The notes beneath the pieces are model-generated. The model saw nothing but the letters and a program-made list of their open reading frames with translations, made no database searches and was not told where the DNA came from. Shown here one piece after another: positions 8,479 through 16,828 of a DNA stretch of 64,000 nt. The stretch lies in the NCBI RefSeq assembly GCF_011742165.1, contig NZ_JAAQTO010000049.1, forward strand, positions 62,001 to 126,000. The letters run 5' to 3'. How positions within the stretch are numbered: position 1 is the stretch's first letter; the number at the start of each line of letters is the position of its first letter. This stretch comes from Billgrantia bachuensis. Its GTDB lineage: Bacteria > Pseudomonadota > Gammaproteobacteria > Pseudomonadales > Halomonadaceae. Made by a program: the position numbers and the translations under genes.

Positions 8479-9222
8479 TCAAAGAGCGTTGAGAGCTTCG
8501 ATGGCTTGGTCGAAATTATCATCTCTTTCCGCCCAGCGCAGGGGTCGCACTTGTCGTACGAGTATCTCCGCGGGGGTCGGTTTCTCGCTGAACAGTGCCA
8601 TTGCCTCTTCAATGAACTCGTCGAGGGTCATAAACCCCTCGCGGCCCGACTGGCCGGGCTCGAGTTCGGTTTGAACCCCGGGAGGCGCGAGTTCGATCAC
8701 CTCGACCTTGCCTTTGAGCTGTTCACGCAACGATAGCGTATAGGAATGGAGCGCCGCCTTGCTCGCGCAATAGGTCGGCGCCCAACTCAGCGGCACGAAT
8801 GCCAGGCCCGACGTCACATTGACGACCGCGGCATCGGGCTGGTGTGCGAGGTGATCGATCAATGCATTAGTGAGGCGGATCGGTCCCAGGAGATTTGTGA
8901 CGATCGTCTTTTCGGCATCGTGCAAGTCACGGGGCCTGGTCAGGTCCTCCCGGCGCAAGATGCCGGCATTGTTGATCAGCACATTCAGCGACGGATGATC
9001 GGCGAGGAGCTGCCGGGCGCACGCGGCAATCGCTTGCGGATTCTCCATGTCGAGCGTGATCGCGTGCATACCTTCGCGACCGGCGATCGTTTGCTCAAGC
9101 GCCTCCTTGCGGCGGCCGGCGACTATTACCGTGTTCCCGAGCGCGTGGAAGCGCGCCGCCAGTTCACGGCCGATGCCGGACCCTCCGCCCGTGATGAGAA
9201 TCGTGTTTCCTGCGGTCTTCAT
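8479..9222 (-). CDS. Short-chain dehydrogenase/reductase, DltE-like
   Basis: A 247-residue cytoplasmic oxidoreductase of the classical SDR family. Visible motifs are the nucleotide-binding TGGGSGIG (about residues 11-18), NNAG (about 86-89), the catalytic serine in NVTSG (about 137) and the YCASK catalytic tyrosine-lysine pair (about 151-155). The overall sequence resembles the DltE/YusZ-like uncharacterised group. The start at 9222 opens with the typical MKTAGNTILITGG. It lies on the same strand as the DoxX gene at 9400, with a divergent LysR gene beyond, and may be co-regulated with DoxX. Substrate unknown. Confidence 0.9.
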   Translation of the reverse strand: MKTAGNTILITGGGSGIGRELAARFHALGNTVIVAGRRKEALEQTIAGREGMHAITLDMENPQAIAACARQLLADHPSLNVLINNAGILRREDLTRPRDLHDAEKTIVTNLLGPIRLTNALIDHLAHQPDAAVVNVTSGLAFVPLSWAPTYCASKAALHSYTLSLREQLKGKVEVIELAPPGVQTELEPGQSGREGFMTLDEFIEEAMALFSEKPTPAEILVRQVRPLRWAERDDNFDQAIEALNAL

Positions 9223-9294
9223 TGTTCTTACTCCTTTTCCGGTAAAGCAACCTAGCGAATTCGCTGTTCGTGAATTGTTATGACCTGGGCAGGC

Positions 9295-9385
9295 TCAGGC
9301 GAGCCGCCCTTCGCGGCGCAGACTCGCGCCGATACGCTGAATCTCGGCTTCGCACTGCGCCAGCGCCGCTTTGTTGAGTGAAAAG
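9295..9385 (-). pseudogene. Possible C-terminal gene fragment between DoxX and SDR
   Basis: One minus-strand frame reads FSLNKAALAQCEAEI, then QRIGASLRREGRLA and TGA (9295-9297), which looks like a real protein C-terminus. There is no start codon or ribosome site, and its upstream side abuts the DoxX stop region. I cannot assign the family. It would fit a third gene of the SDR-DoxX block that has been deleted. Confidence 0.3.
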
Positions 9386-9399
9386 AGCGAAGTGAAAGT

Positions 9400-9783
9400 T
9401 CAGCGCACTCCGCCCAACCGCAGGCTGGGGCGTAGCCGCCAGGCCACGAACGCCGACAGCAGGCCGAGCACCAGCGCCGGCACGGGACTGCCGCCAATCA
9501 GCAGCAGATGCGTCGCCGTGCCGCCAACCATGGTGGCGAACAGCAATAGGCCACCGACAAAGCCGAAGGCGGGAATCAGGAGCAGCACGGCTCCTGTGAT
9601 TTCGACGACGCCGGTGACATAGCGAAACCACTGGCCGAAGCCGATGGCATCGAACACCTCGACCATCTGCGGTACACCGGCCAGCTTGGCGATGCCGGCG
9701 GCGCCAAACACCAGGGCGAGAAGAATGCGAACGGCCCAGACGATGCGGCGCTGGGCCAGGGAAAGTGACGAGGTGGTGGCCAT
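9400..9783 (-). CDS. DoxX-family membrane protein
   Basis: A 127-residue inner-membrane protein with four hydrophobic helices. It shows the DoxX/SURF4-like pattern: ILLALVFGAAGIAKLAG in helix 1, VTGVVEITGAVLLLIP in helix 2, then two more helices. I take the ATG at 9783 (MATTSSLSLAQRR); the frame stays open upstream but has no ribosome site there, while AAGG precedes 9783. DoxX-like proteins are linked to redox and thiol stress or quinone chemistry, but no specific role can be read here. It is divergent from the LysR gene at 9912, which is its likely regulator. Confidence 0.88.
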   Translation of the reverse strand: MATTSSLSLAQRRIVWAVRILLALVFGAAGIAKLAGVPQMVEVFDAIGFGQWFRYVTGVVEITGAVLLLIPAFGFVGGLLLFATMVGGTATHLLLIGGSPVPALVLGLLSAFVAWRLRPSLRLGGVR

Positions 9784-9911
9784 GGATGCGATACCTTGTG
9801 ACGAGAAGTGAGGGCTTGCGCCCGGTTGCCAGAAGGATAGGGTGGGCCTGATTGTTTGATTAGATGGTATGGTTGGATTGAATTCATCCAGATTTGGAAG
9901 TAATCGAGCCG

Positions 9912-10823
9912 ATGCTGGACCTGAACGACATCGCCCTGTTTGTGCGGGTCGTGCGCCATGGAAGCTTTGCCGAGGCGGCAAGGCAGCTTGGGGTGCCGCC
10001 CAATACGCTGAGCCGGCGCGTCCAGACACTCGAAGCACGGCTGGGCACGCGCTTGTTGCAGCGCACCACCCGCAAGCTCACGCTCACTCATGCAGGCCTG
10101 GCGTTCCACGAACGCTGCGCGGCAGCGGTGGAAGGGCTGACCGAAGCCGGACAGGAATTGATGACCGGCAGCCAGGAACCCAGTGGCCTGGTCCGTGTTG
10201 CGGTGCCGGCTGATTTCTTCGACTTTTTCCAGATGAAATGGGTAGCGGAGTTTCTGGCTGCGCACCCACGGGTGCGGCTCGATTTCGTGCTCAGCGATGC
10301 CAAGGCCGATCTGATTGCCGAACGGATCGACGTGGCGTTTCGCAACGGGCCGTTGCAGGACTCCAGTTATGTCGGCCGCCAGCTTCTGGCCGCCAGCAGC
10401 GACTGTATGGTGTCGAGTCCCGCCTACCTCGCCACGCGCGGCGTCCCCGGCGCGCTGCAGGATCTGGCGAATCACGACTGTGTGGCCTTCTCCCACGCCA
10501 GCGGATACGCCACCTGGCGCTTTCTCAATCGCGATGGCAACGACGAAGAAGTGCAGGTTGCCGCGCGCTTCAGCGGCAACACGGCGCAGGCGCTGCGCAG
10601 GGCCGCGATGGCGGGGCTCGGCATCGCACTTCTTCCTCAGCTGATCGTTAGACAGGACCTCGAGGCGGGCCTGCTCGTGCCGGTACTGCCGCAATACCAA
10701 CGCAAGGGCTATGGCATGCACGTGCTTTACCCGAGCCGGCGGCATCTCCCTTTGGCGGTGTCGGCGTTTATTGATCTGGTGGTGGAAAAGCTCACCCCTC
10801 CCTCTCCCCAATCGCTTCAATAA
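9912..10823 (+). CDS. LysR-family transcriptional regulator (C-terminus derived from flanking repeat)
   Basis: A 303-residue regulator with an N-terminal helix-turn-helix (about 3-62, SFAEAARQLGVPPNTLSRRVQTLE) and an effector domain of the CrgA/DsdC-like group. ATG 9912 gives the standard LysR start MLDLNDIALFV; an upstream in-frame TTG at 9894 is less likely. It is divergent from the DoxX gene and probably controls DoxX and SDR. The last ten residues (LTPPSPQSLQ) are read from the repeat that is also the antisense 3' end of the next LysR gene, so the natural C-terminus was probably replaced when the block was inserted. The two genes overlap tail to tail over 32 bases. Confidence 0.88.
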   Translation: MLDLNDIALFVRVVRHGSFAEAARQLGVPPNTLSRRVQTLEARLGTRLLQRTTRKLTLTHAGLAFHERCAAAVEGLTEAGQELMTGSQEPSGLVRVAVPADFFDFFQMKWVAEFLAAHPRVRLDFVLSDAKADLIAERIDVAFRNGPLQDSSYVGRQLLAASSDCMVSSPAYLATRGVPGALQDLANHDCVAFSHASGYATWRFLNRDGNDEEVQVAARFSGNTAQALRRAAMAGLGIALLPQLIVRQDLEAGLLVPVLPQYQRKGYGMHVLYPSRRHLPLAVSAFIDLVVEKLTPPSPQSLQ

Positions 10824-10859
10824 TGCTCTCGCAGAACCAGCGCTGTGAGGGGGAGCGGC
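10792..10859. repeat. Right copy of a direct repeat bounding the SDR-DoxX-LysR block
   Basis: Matches 8401-8467 in the same orientation, best over TAATGCTCTCGCAGAACC and the bases that follow up to GGGGAGCGG. This copy is the intact 3' end of the LysR gene on the minus strand and also supplies the final codons of the plus-strand LysR gene. The left copy is only a remnant. Confidence 0.7.
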
Positions 10860-11691
10860 TAGCCTGGGCCTGCCAGTGCAGCGCGACTTCGAACTCGGGC
10901 ACGTGAAAGGGAAGTTCGTGGATGGTCAGGGGCGAGCCTTCGGTGAAGCTGGCGGCGACCTGTAGCGGCATGATGGCGATCAGGTCGCTGTCGTGGAGTA
11001 CCCGTGGCAGCACCGAGAAGTGCGGGATCTCGAGGCTTGCCTTGCGCTGGATGCCCTCCTGACGCATCACTTCTTCGGCCATGCCATGCCCGGAGGAGGA
11101 GGTCACGGCGACGTGGCGTGCGGCGATGAAGCGTTCGCGGGTCAGTGGGCCTTCCCCGAAGCGTTCCTGGTTGAGCAGGCACACGTAGCGGTCCCTCAAG
11201 AGTACATGGCGAGCAATTGCCGCACCCGTCAACGGTCGGCTGCAGATCAGCGCGTTGACCCGGCCGGCGGCCAGCCACTCCTCGGCATGCTCGATCTCCA
11301 GCGGTACCACTTCCAGCTCGGCTTGCGGCGCCTGGTCATGCAGGTGGCGCATGAGCTTCGGCAGCAGCGCCATTTCACCCAGGTCGGTCAGCGCCAGCCG
11401 GAAGCGGCGGGTGCAGGTCGCCGGGTCGAAGTCGCGGCTGCTCTCGATGGTGTCCTGGAGCTGCTGCAGGGCGTCGCGCAGCGAGGGGTAGAGCTGGCGG
11501 GCGGCAATGGTGGGTTCCATGCCCTGGCGGGTGCGCACGAACAGGCGGTCCTCGAAGAGGTCGCGCAGCCGGGCCAGCGCATAACTGACCGAGGGCTGGG
11601 TGACGTATAGCCGCTCGGCCGTCTGGGTGACGCTGCCGGTTTCGTACAGCAGGACGAAGGCGCGCATGAGGTTGAGGTCGATGTGATTCAT
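10792..11691 (-). CDS. LysR-family regulator, divergent from benzoylformate decarboxylase
   Basis: A 299-residue regulator in the NodD/LinR/NahR-like style: MNHIDLNLMRAFVLLYETGSV, then helix-turn-helix (about 18-40, TQTAERLYVTQPSVSYAL), then an effector domain. The start at 11691 lies 105 bases from the decarboxylase start at 11797 and is transcribed away from it, so it is the likely activator of the decarboxylase, binding protein and aldehyde dehydrogenase genes. The inducer may be an aromatic 2-oxoacid or the resulting aromatic acid (inference). Its last 60-odd bases are repeated at 8401-8467. Confidence 0.92.
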   Translation of the reverse strand: MNHIDLNLMRAFVLLYETGSVTQTAERLYVTQPSVSYALARLRDLFEDRLFVRTRQGMEPTIAARQLYPSLRDALQQLQDTIESSRDFDPATCTRRFRLALTDLGEMALLPKLMRHLHDQAPQAELEVVPLEIEHAEEWLAAGRVNALICSRPLTGAAIARHVLLRDRYVCLLNQERFGEGPLTRERFIAARHVAVTSSSGHGMAEEVMRQEGIQRKASLEIPHFSVLPRVLHDSDLIAIMPLQVAASFTEGSPLTIHELPFHVPEFEVALHWQAQASRSPSQRWFCESIIEAIGEREG

Positions 11692-11796
11692 CGCATAGAC
11701 ACGCTTTATTTTTGATAGAAAGAATATCGATTTGCTTGATTGTAGCAGCGACGACTAGCGTGAAGGCACGTACTGCACAAGAACAAGGAATCGAGC

Positions 11797-13377
11797 ATGC
11801 CGAGCGTTCACGCCATCACCTATTCGCTCCTGCGTCGCCAGGGCATTACCACCGTTTTCGGCAACCCCGGCTCCAACGAGCTGCCCTTTCTCAAGGGCTT
11901 TCCCGAGGATTTTCGCTACATACTCGGCCTGCACGAAGGGGTGGTAGCGGGCATGGCCGACGGCTACGCGCTGGCCAGCGGCCGGCCGGCGTTCGTCAAC
12001 CTGCACGCCGCGGCAGGTACCGGCAATGCCATGGGTGCGCTGACCAATGCCTGGTACTCCCACTCGCCGCTGGTGATCACCGCCGGGCAGCAGGCGCGCT
12101 CAATGATCGGCGTAGAGTCGATGCTGGCCAACGTCGAGGCGCCGCAGCTGCCCAAGCCGCTTGTCAAGTGGAGCTACGAGCCCGCCTGCCCCGAGGACGT
12201 GCCGCGCGCGCTGAGCCAGGCGATCCACAGCGCCTCGCTGCCGCCGCGCGGGCCGGTCTATGTCTCGATACCGCATGACGACTGGGACCGCGAAGCCGGC
12301 GACGATGCCGAGCTGGTGGTCGAGCGCGAGATCGACCACGCCGGCGTGCCATCGAGCGTGCAGCTCGAGCGGCTGGCGCAGCGGCTCAATGCCGCCGAGA
12401 ACCCGGTGCTGGTGCTGGGGCCCGAGGTCGACGCCCGCCGGGCCAACGGGCTGGCTGTGGAACTGGCCGAACGCTTGAGTATGCCGGTGTGGGTGGCGCC
12501 TTCCGCCTCGCGCTGCCCGTTTCCCAACCGTCACCCGTGCTTTCGCGGCGTGCTGCCGGCGGCCATTGCCGGCATCGCCGCGCAGTTGGAAGGGCATGAC
12601 CTGGTCGTGGTCGTGGGCGCCCCGGTATTCCGCTATCACAAGTACGCACCGGGACGTTACCTGCCCGAGGGTGCGAAGTTGGTGCATGTCACCGGCGACG
12701 CCAACGAGGCGGCCCGCGCCCCCATGGGCGATGCCCTGGTGGGCGACGTTTACGCCACCCTCGAGGCGCTGCTGCCGCACATCACGCCGAGCGAGCGGAC
12801 CGTGCCCGAGCCGCTGCCCAAGCCGGCAGTGGTCGAGGATGGCGAAGGGCGCCTGGCCCCGGCGAACGTGTTCGATACCCTCGATGCGCTGGCCCCGGAG
12901 GACGCCATCTACGTCAAGGAGTCGACCTCGACGGTGGAGATCTTCTGGGAGCGCGTCGAGATGCGCCAGCCCGGCAGCTACTTCTTTCCCGCCGCGGGCG
13001 GGCTCGGTTTCGGCCTGCCGGCGGCGCTGGGCGTGCAGCTCGCCCAGCCGCAGCGTCAGGTGATCGGTGTGATCGGCGACGGTTCGGCCAGCTACGCCAT
13101 CACCGCGCTGTGGAGCGCTGCGCAGTACCGCATTCCGGCGGTGCTGATCATCCTCAGGAACGATACCTACGGCGCCCTGCGCGGCTTCGCCCGCCACATG
13201 GCGGTAGACGATGCCCCCGGGCTCGACGTGCCGGGAATCGACTTTTGCGCGCTGGCCCGCGGCTACGGGGTCGAGGCGCGCCTGGCCGACTCCCGTGAGG
13301 CCTTGGAGGCTGCCTTGCAGGAAGGCTTCGCGATGGACCGGCCGCTGCTGATCGAGGTGCCGACCCTGCCCACCTGA
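11797..13377 (+). CDS. mdlC: Benzoylformate decarboxylase
   Basis: A 526-residue thiamine-diphosphate enzyme that turns benzoylformate into benzaldehyde and CO2. It follows the Pseudomonas putida enzyme closely over its whole length: FGNPGSNELPFLK (active-site Ser and Glu region), NLHAAAGTGNAMG (His70 equivalent), VFRYHKYAPG (His281 equivalent) and the ThDP motif GDGSASYA through RND. One difference is GALRGFARHM, where the Pseudomonas enzyme has GALRWFAGVL, near the Phe464 pocket, so the substrate range may differ. ATG 11797 follows AAGGAATCGAGC. It leads a probable operon with a TRAP binding protein and an aldehyde dehydrogenase. No mandelate racemase or dehydrogenase is nearby. Confidence 0.93.
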   Translation: MPSVHAITYSLLRRQGITTVFGNPGSNELPFLKGFPEDFRYILGLHEGVVAGMADGYALASGRPAFVNLHAAAGTGNAMGALTNAWYSHSPLVITAGQQARSMIGVESMLANVEAPQLPKPLVKWSYEPACPEDVPRALSQAIHSASLPPRGPVYVSIPHDDWDREAGDDAELVVEREIDHAGVPSSVQLERLAQRLNAAENPVLVLGPEVDARRANGLAVELAERLSMPVWVAPSASRCPFPNRHPCFRGVLPAAIAGIAAQLEGHDLVVVVGAPVFRYHKYAPGRYLPEGAKLVHVTGDANEAARAPMGDALVGDVYATLEALLPHITPSERTVPEPLPKPAVVEDGEGRLAPANVFDTLDALAPEDAIYVKESTSTVEIFWERVEMRQPGSYFFPAAGGLGFGLPAALGVQLAQPQRQVIGVIGDGSASYAITALWSAAQYRIPAVLIILRNDTYGALRGFARHMAVDDAPGLDVPGIDFCALARGYGVEARLADSREALEAALQEGFAMDRPLLIEVPTLPT

Positions 13378-13419
13378 GCCCCATCAAATAACCAATACAA
13401 CGACAAAGAGGACACCGTC

Positions 13420-14439
13420 ATGAAACACGCCATCTCACGCCTGCTGCTCGCCACCTCCGCGCTGGGGCTGTGCGCCTCGGTCGGCGCGGAAACCACATTG
13501 CGCATGGCGCATCTCTGGCCGGAGGGTTCGGCGGTCAACCAGGAGATCTACCGGGCCTGGGCGGAACGGGTGGAGCAGGATTCCGGCGGCGAGCTCAAGG
13601 TCGAGATCTACCCCTCGCAGACCTTGAGCAAGGCCGACCAGGCCTATGACGCGACGGTCAACGGCATCGCCGATATTGCCGTCACGCTGCAAGGCTATAC
13701 CGCCGGGCGTTTCCCGCTCACCGAGATCGTGCAGTTGCCCGGGATCGTCAACAGCGCCTCACAGGGCGCGTGCATCCTGCAGACGCTCTACGACGAGGGC
13801 GACATCGCCGGTGAATACGACGACACCCGCGTGCTGTTCCTGTTCACCATCGGGCCGGCCTACCTGCATACCCGCGACACTGAGATCCGCACCCCGGCCG
13901 ACCTCGAGGGGCTGCGCATCCGCCGCCCCAGCGAGGTGGCCGGCGAGATGCTCGCCAGCATGGGCGCTCAGCCCTTGGGCATGCCGGCGCCGGACATCTT
14001 CACCTCGCTGCAGCGCGGGGTGATGGATGGCCTGAGCTTTCCCTGGGAGGCGATGAAGGTGTTTCGCATCAACGAGCTGACGAAGTATCACCTGCAGGTG
14101 CCGTACTACGCCGGTGCCATCGTGGCGACGATGAGCCAGGCGAGCTACGAGCGACTCTCCCCCGAGATGCAGGCGGTGATCGACGAGAACAGCGGCATGG
14201 AATGGGCTCAGCAGGCGGGGCGGGTCTTCGACGAGCTGGACGAGGCAGGTCGCGAGGAAGCCGTGGCCCAGGGCGACACCATCCACGTGGTGGAGGATCC
14301 GCTCAACGACCCCGACTGGGCCGAGCCGCTCAACCAGGGCACCGAGAACTATCTCAAGCGGCTCGAGGAGCGTGGCCTGAGTAATGCCCGCGCCATCTAC
14401 GAGAAAGCCATGGCATTGCGCGAGCAGTGCGAGGCGTAA
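13420..14439 (+). CDS. TRAP transporter substrate-binding protein, DctP family (orphan)
   Basis: A 339-residue periplasmic protein with a clear signal peptide (about 1-23, ending SVGA). DctP-family features are TLRMAHLWPEGS after the cleavage site, the PSQTLSKAD segment, LEGLRIRRPSEVAGEML, GMPAPDIFTSLQRGVMDGLSFPWEAM and a terminal Cys-containing tail. It sits 42 bases after the decarboxylase gene and is followed by an aldehyde dehydrogenase, so it should bind an aromatic oxoacid or related acid. No DctQ or DctM genes are adjacent. It is strikingly like the binding proteins at 52265 and 56402, and may use the permease at 57434-59240. Confidence 0.9.
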   Translation: MKHAISRLLLATSALGLCASVGAETTLRMAHLWPEGSAVNQEIYRAWAERVEQDSGGELKVEIYPSQTLSKADQAYDATVNGIADIAVTLQGYTAGRFPLTEIVQLPGIVNSASQGACILQTLYDEGDIAGEYDDTRVLFLFTIGPAYLHTRDTEIRTPADLEGLRIRRPSEVAGEMLASMGAQPLGMPAPDIFTSLQRGVMDGLSFPWEAMKVFRINELTKYHLQVPYYAGAIVATMSQASYERLSPEMQAVIDENSGMEWAQQAGRVFDELDEAGREEAVAQGDTIHVVEDPLNDPDWAEPLNQGTENYLKRLEERGLSNARAIYEKAMALREQCEA

Positions 14440-14532
14440 GTGCTAGGCTCTGTTCGTAAAGTGCCTGCGCTCGGCCATACGGCGTTCAGAATCGCCACGA
14501 GAACATTCCACTACAACAATGAGGAGCACGCC

Positions 14533-15984
14533 ATGAATACCCTGGACCTGCTGATCGGCGGCCAATCCCGGCCCGCCCACGAATCCACCACCTTCGAGCG
14601 CGCCAACCCCTTTACTGGCCAGGCCACGACCACGGCGGCGGCCGCTTCGGTCGATGATGCCAAGGCGGCGGCCGATGCAGCGGGGGCGGCTTTTGCCACC
14701 TGGTCGCAAACGGGCCCCGGCGAGCGGCGAATGAAGCTGCTCAAGGCGGCGGAGTTGATGGAAGCGCGCCAGACGGAGTTCATCGAGCGAATGGTGAACG
14801 AGACCGGCGCCACGCCGGGCTGGGCCGGCTTCAACGTGATGGTGGCCGCCGGCATGCTGCGCGAGGCGGCGTCGCTGACCACCCAGATCCAGGGCGACGT
14901 GATTCCCTCCAACGTGCCCGACAACATGGCCATGGGCGTGCGCGTGCCCTGCGGCGTGGTGGTGGGTATCGCGCCGTGGAACGCGCCGATCATCCTCGGC
15001 ACCCGGGCCGTGGCCACGCCGCTGGCATGCGGCAACACGGTGATTCTCAAGGCCTCGGAGCAGTGCCCGGCGACCCATCACCTGATCGGCGAGGTGCTGG
15101 TCGAGGCGGGGCTCGGCGAGGGCGTGGTCAACGTGATCACCAACGCCCCGGCCGACGCGCCCGAGGTGGTGGAGGCGCTGATCGCGCATCCCCAGGTCGC
15201 TCGGATCAACTTCACCGGCTCCACCGCGGTGGGGCGCATCATTGCCGAGAAGGCGGCCCGCCACCTCAAGCCGGTGCTGCTGGAGCTGGGCGGCAAGGCG
15301 CCGTTCCTGGTGCTGGACGATGCCGACCTGGACGCCGCCGTGGACGCGGCGATCTTCGGCGCATTCTTCAACCAGGGGCAGATCTGCATGTCCACCGAGC
15401 GACTGATCGTCGATGCCTCGGTGGCCGACGCCTTCGTCGACAAGCTGGCCACGCGTGCCCGTGAACTCAAGGCCGGCGACCCGCGGGGGGAGGGCAATGC
15501 GCTGGGCACCCTGATCAACGCTGAGTCAGGCGAGAAGCTCAACGGCCTACTTGACGATGCCGTGAGCCACGGGGCGAGGCTCGCCAGCGGCGGCAAGGCC
15601 GAAGGAGTGGTCATGCCGGCCACGGTGGTGGATGGCGTGACGCCGCAAATGCGCCTCTATGCCGAGGAGTCCTTCGGGCCGGTGGTGGCGGTGATGCGCG
15701 TCGAGGGCGAGGAGGAGGCCGTTCGGGTCGCCAACGACAGCGAGTACGGCCTGTCGGCGGCGGTGTTCAGTCGCGACACGGCACGCGGGCTCAGGGTGGC
15801 CGGGAAGATCCGCTCGGGCATCTGCCACATCAACGCCCCCACGGTGCACGACGAGCCGCAGATGCCCTTCGGCGGCACCAAGTCGAGCGGCTACGGGCGC
15901 TTCGGCGGCAAGGCGGGTATCGAGGAGTTCACCGAGCTGCGCTGGATCACGATCCAGCTCGGGCCCCGGCACTACCCCATCTAG
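14533..15984 (+). CDS. Aromatic aldehyde dehydrogenase (benzaldehyde/vanillin/salicylaldehyde type)
   Basis: A 483-residue NAD(P)-dependent aldehyde dehydrogenase. Visible elements are GIAPWNAPIIL, FTGSTAVGR (cofactor loop), LLELGGKAP (general-base Glu), NQGQICMSTERL (catalytic Cys) and HDEPQMPFGGTKSSGYGRFGG, the last typical of the salicylaldehyde/vanillin dehydrogenase group. The start at ATG 14533 is fixed by GAGGAG at 14521-14526; the frame is open upstream without a ribosome site. Behind benzoylformate decarboxylase it would oxidise benzaldehyde to benzoate; near the feruloyl-CoA synthase-like gene it could equally oxidise vanillin or 4-hydroxybenzaldehyde. The sequence does not decide between these. 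Confidence 0.9.
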   Translation: MNTLDLLIGGQSRPAHESTTFERANPFTGQATTTAAAASVDDAKAAADAAGAAFATWSQTGPGERRMKLLKAAELMEARQTEFIERMVNETGATPGWAGFNVMVAAGMLREAASLTTQIQGDVIPSNVPDNMAMGVRVPCGVVVGIAPWNAPIILGTRAVATPLACGNTVILKASEQCPATHHLIGEVLVEAGLGEGVVNVITNAPADAPEVVEALIAHPQVARINFTGSTAVGRIIAEKAARHLKPVLLELGGKAPFLVLDDADLDAAVDAAIFGAFFNQGQICMSTERLIVDASVADAFVDKLATRARELKAGDPRGEGNALGTLINAESGEKLNGLLDDAVSHGARLASGGKAEGVVMPATVVDGVTPQMRLYAEESFGPVVAVMRVEGEEEAVRVANDSEYGLSAAVFSRDTARGLRVAGKIRSGICHINAPTVHDEPQMPFGGTKSSGYGRFGGKAGIEEFTELRWITIQLGPRHYPI

Positions 15985-16032
15985 GCCCATTTAGCCGATC
16001 TGGCTATATCCGATGATGAAGGGAGGTGGGCA

Positions 16033-16491
16033 TCAGCCTCCCTTGCGGGCCGCGATGATACGGTCGAGAAGGTCGAGTAGCCACTCGCGCTCGCCTTCTT
16101 TCATGAAGCTGTCGAAGTTGTCTTCGCCCGCGGCGACCTTGCGGTTGAGCCGCTCGGTGAATTCCTTGCCCTTGTCGGTGAGGTAGAGGGCGTAGGAGCG
16201 CCGATCGTTCTTCGACTTGCGCCGTTCCACCACCTCCATGCTCTCCAGCTTGTCGATGGCCGCCACCATGGCGGAACGGTCCACGTCCAGGGCGGTGGAG
16301 ACCGCCGACTGGGTCAGCCCCGGGTTGTGGTAGATGATAGCGAGGATGCTGAACAGACCGGGCGTAATGCCCTCCTGGGCGCAAGCCTCGAAGAACACGT
16401 CGAAGTAGACGAGCTGCGCCCGGCGTAGCTTGTAGCCGAGGCGGGACTGCAGCATGGAGTAATCGATACCGTTCTGGTCGTCGTTGCTCAT
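16033..16491 (-). CDS. MarR-family regulator, divergent from feruloyl-CoA synthase-like gene
   Basis: A 152-residue winged-helix regulator with the MarR core: HNPGLTQSAVSTALDVDRSAMVAAIDKLE (recognition region, split here for length into its helix 2 and 3) followed by the wing ERRKSKNDRRSYALYLT. I use the ATG at 16491 (MSNDDQNGIDY); the frame extends 14 codons upstream with no better ribosome site. It faces away from the ligase gene at 16829 across 337 bases. In known ferulate and coumarate clusters, a divergent MarR protein (FerC/FerR, CouR) is released by the hydroxycinnamoyl-CoA, so the same role is likely here by context. Confidence 0.88.
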   Translation of the reverse strand: MSNDDQNGIDYSMLQSRLGYKLRRAQLVYFDVFFEACAQEGITPGLFSILAIIYHNPGLTQSAVSTALDVDRSAMVAAIDKLESMEVVERRKSKNDRRSYALYLTDKGKEFTERLNRKVAAGEDNFDSFMKEGEREWLLDLLDRIIAARKGG

Positions 16492-16828
16492 AGGTTGGTC
16501 GGCCCTGAGGTTGGGTGAGCCACGAGGCGGCAAGCAGCAAACAGCCTATCGGATAGCGGACGGCGAGGCCTGTCACGGTCTCCAACTTTAGTCGTGTCTC
16601 GGCCGTGAGAATCGTCACGGCGACACGACGTTATGAGCGTATCTTTTTGATGCTGAATGCTTATTCCGCCTTTCTTCGGTTCCCCGAGGATAATGTTATG
16701 CTGGCGAAATGTTTGACACGCCAACAATTTAAAAAAATACTGGACTCCATGTTACCAAGGCTCCCATGCCGAGGGTAGCGAGATGCCCCTTTCGATGCTG
16801 ATAACGATCACAAACAGCCGGAGCGCCC
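16492..16828. promoter_or_regulatory. Divergent promoter region between MarR and CoA-ligase genes
   Basis: These 337 bases hold no gene. The only striking element is an imperfect inverted repeat at 16709-16728, ATGTTTGACACGCCAACAAT, with TGTT and AACA arms nine bases apart, followed by an A tract. It is a candidate MarR operator. A similar element, with about 14 of 20 positions shared, lies at 41250-41269. No confident -35/-10 pair could be chosen by eye. Confidence 0.35.

Noticed and set aside
8299..8736. Plus-strand ORF of 145 codons
   Set aside because: Crosses the repeat boundary and is antisense to the SDR gene for most of its length.
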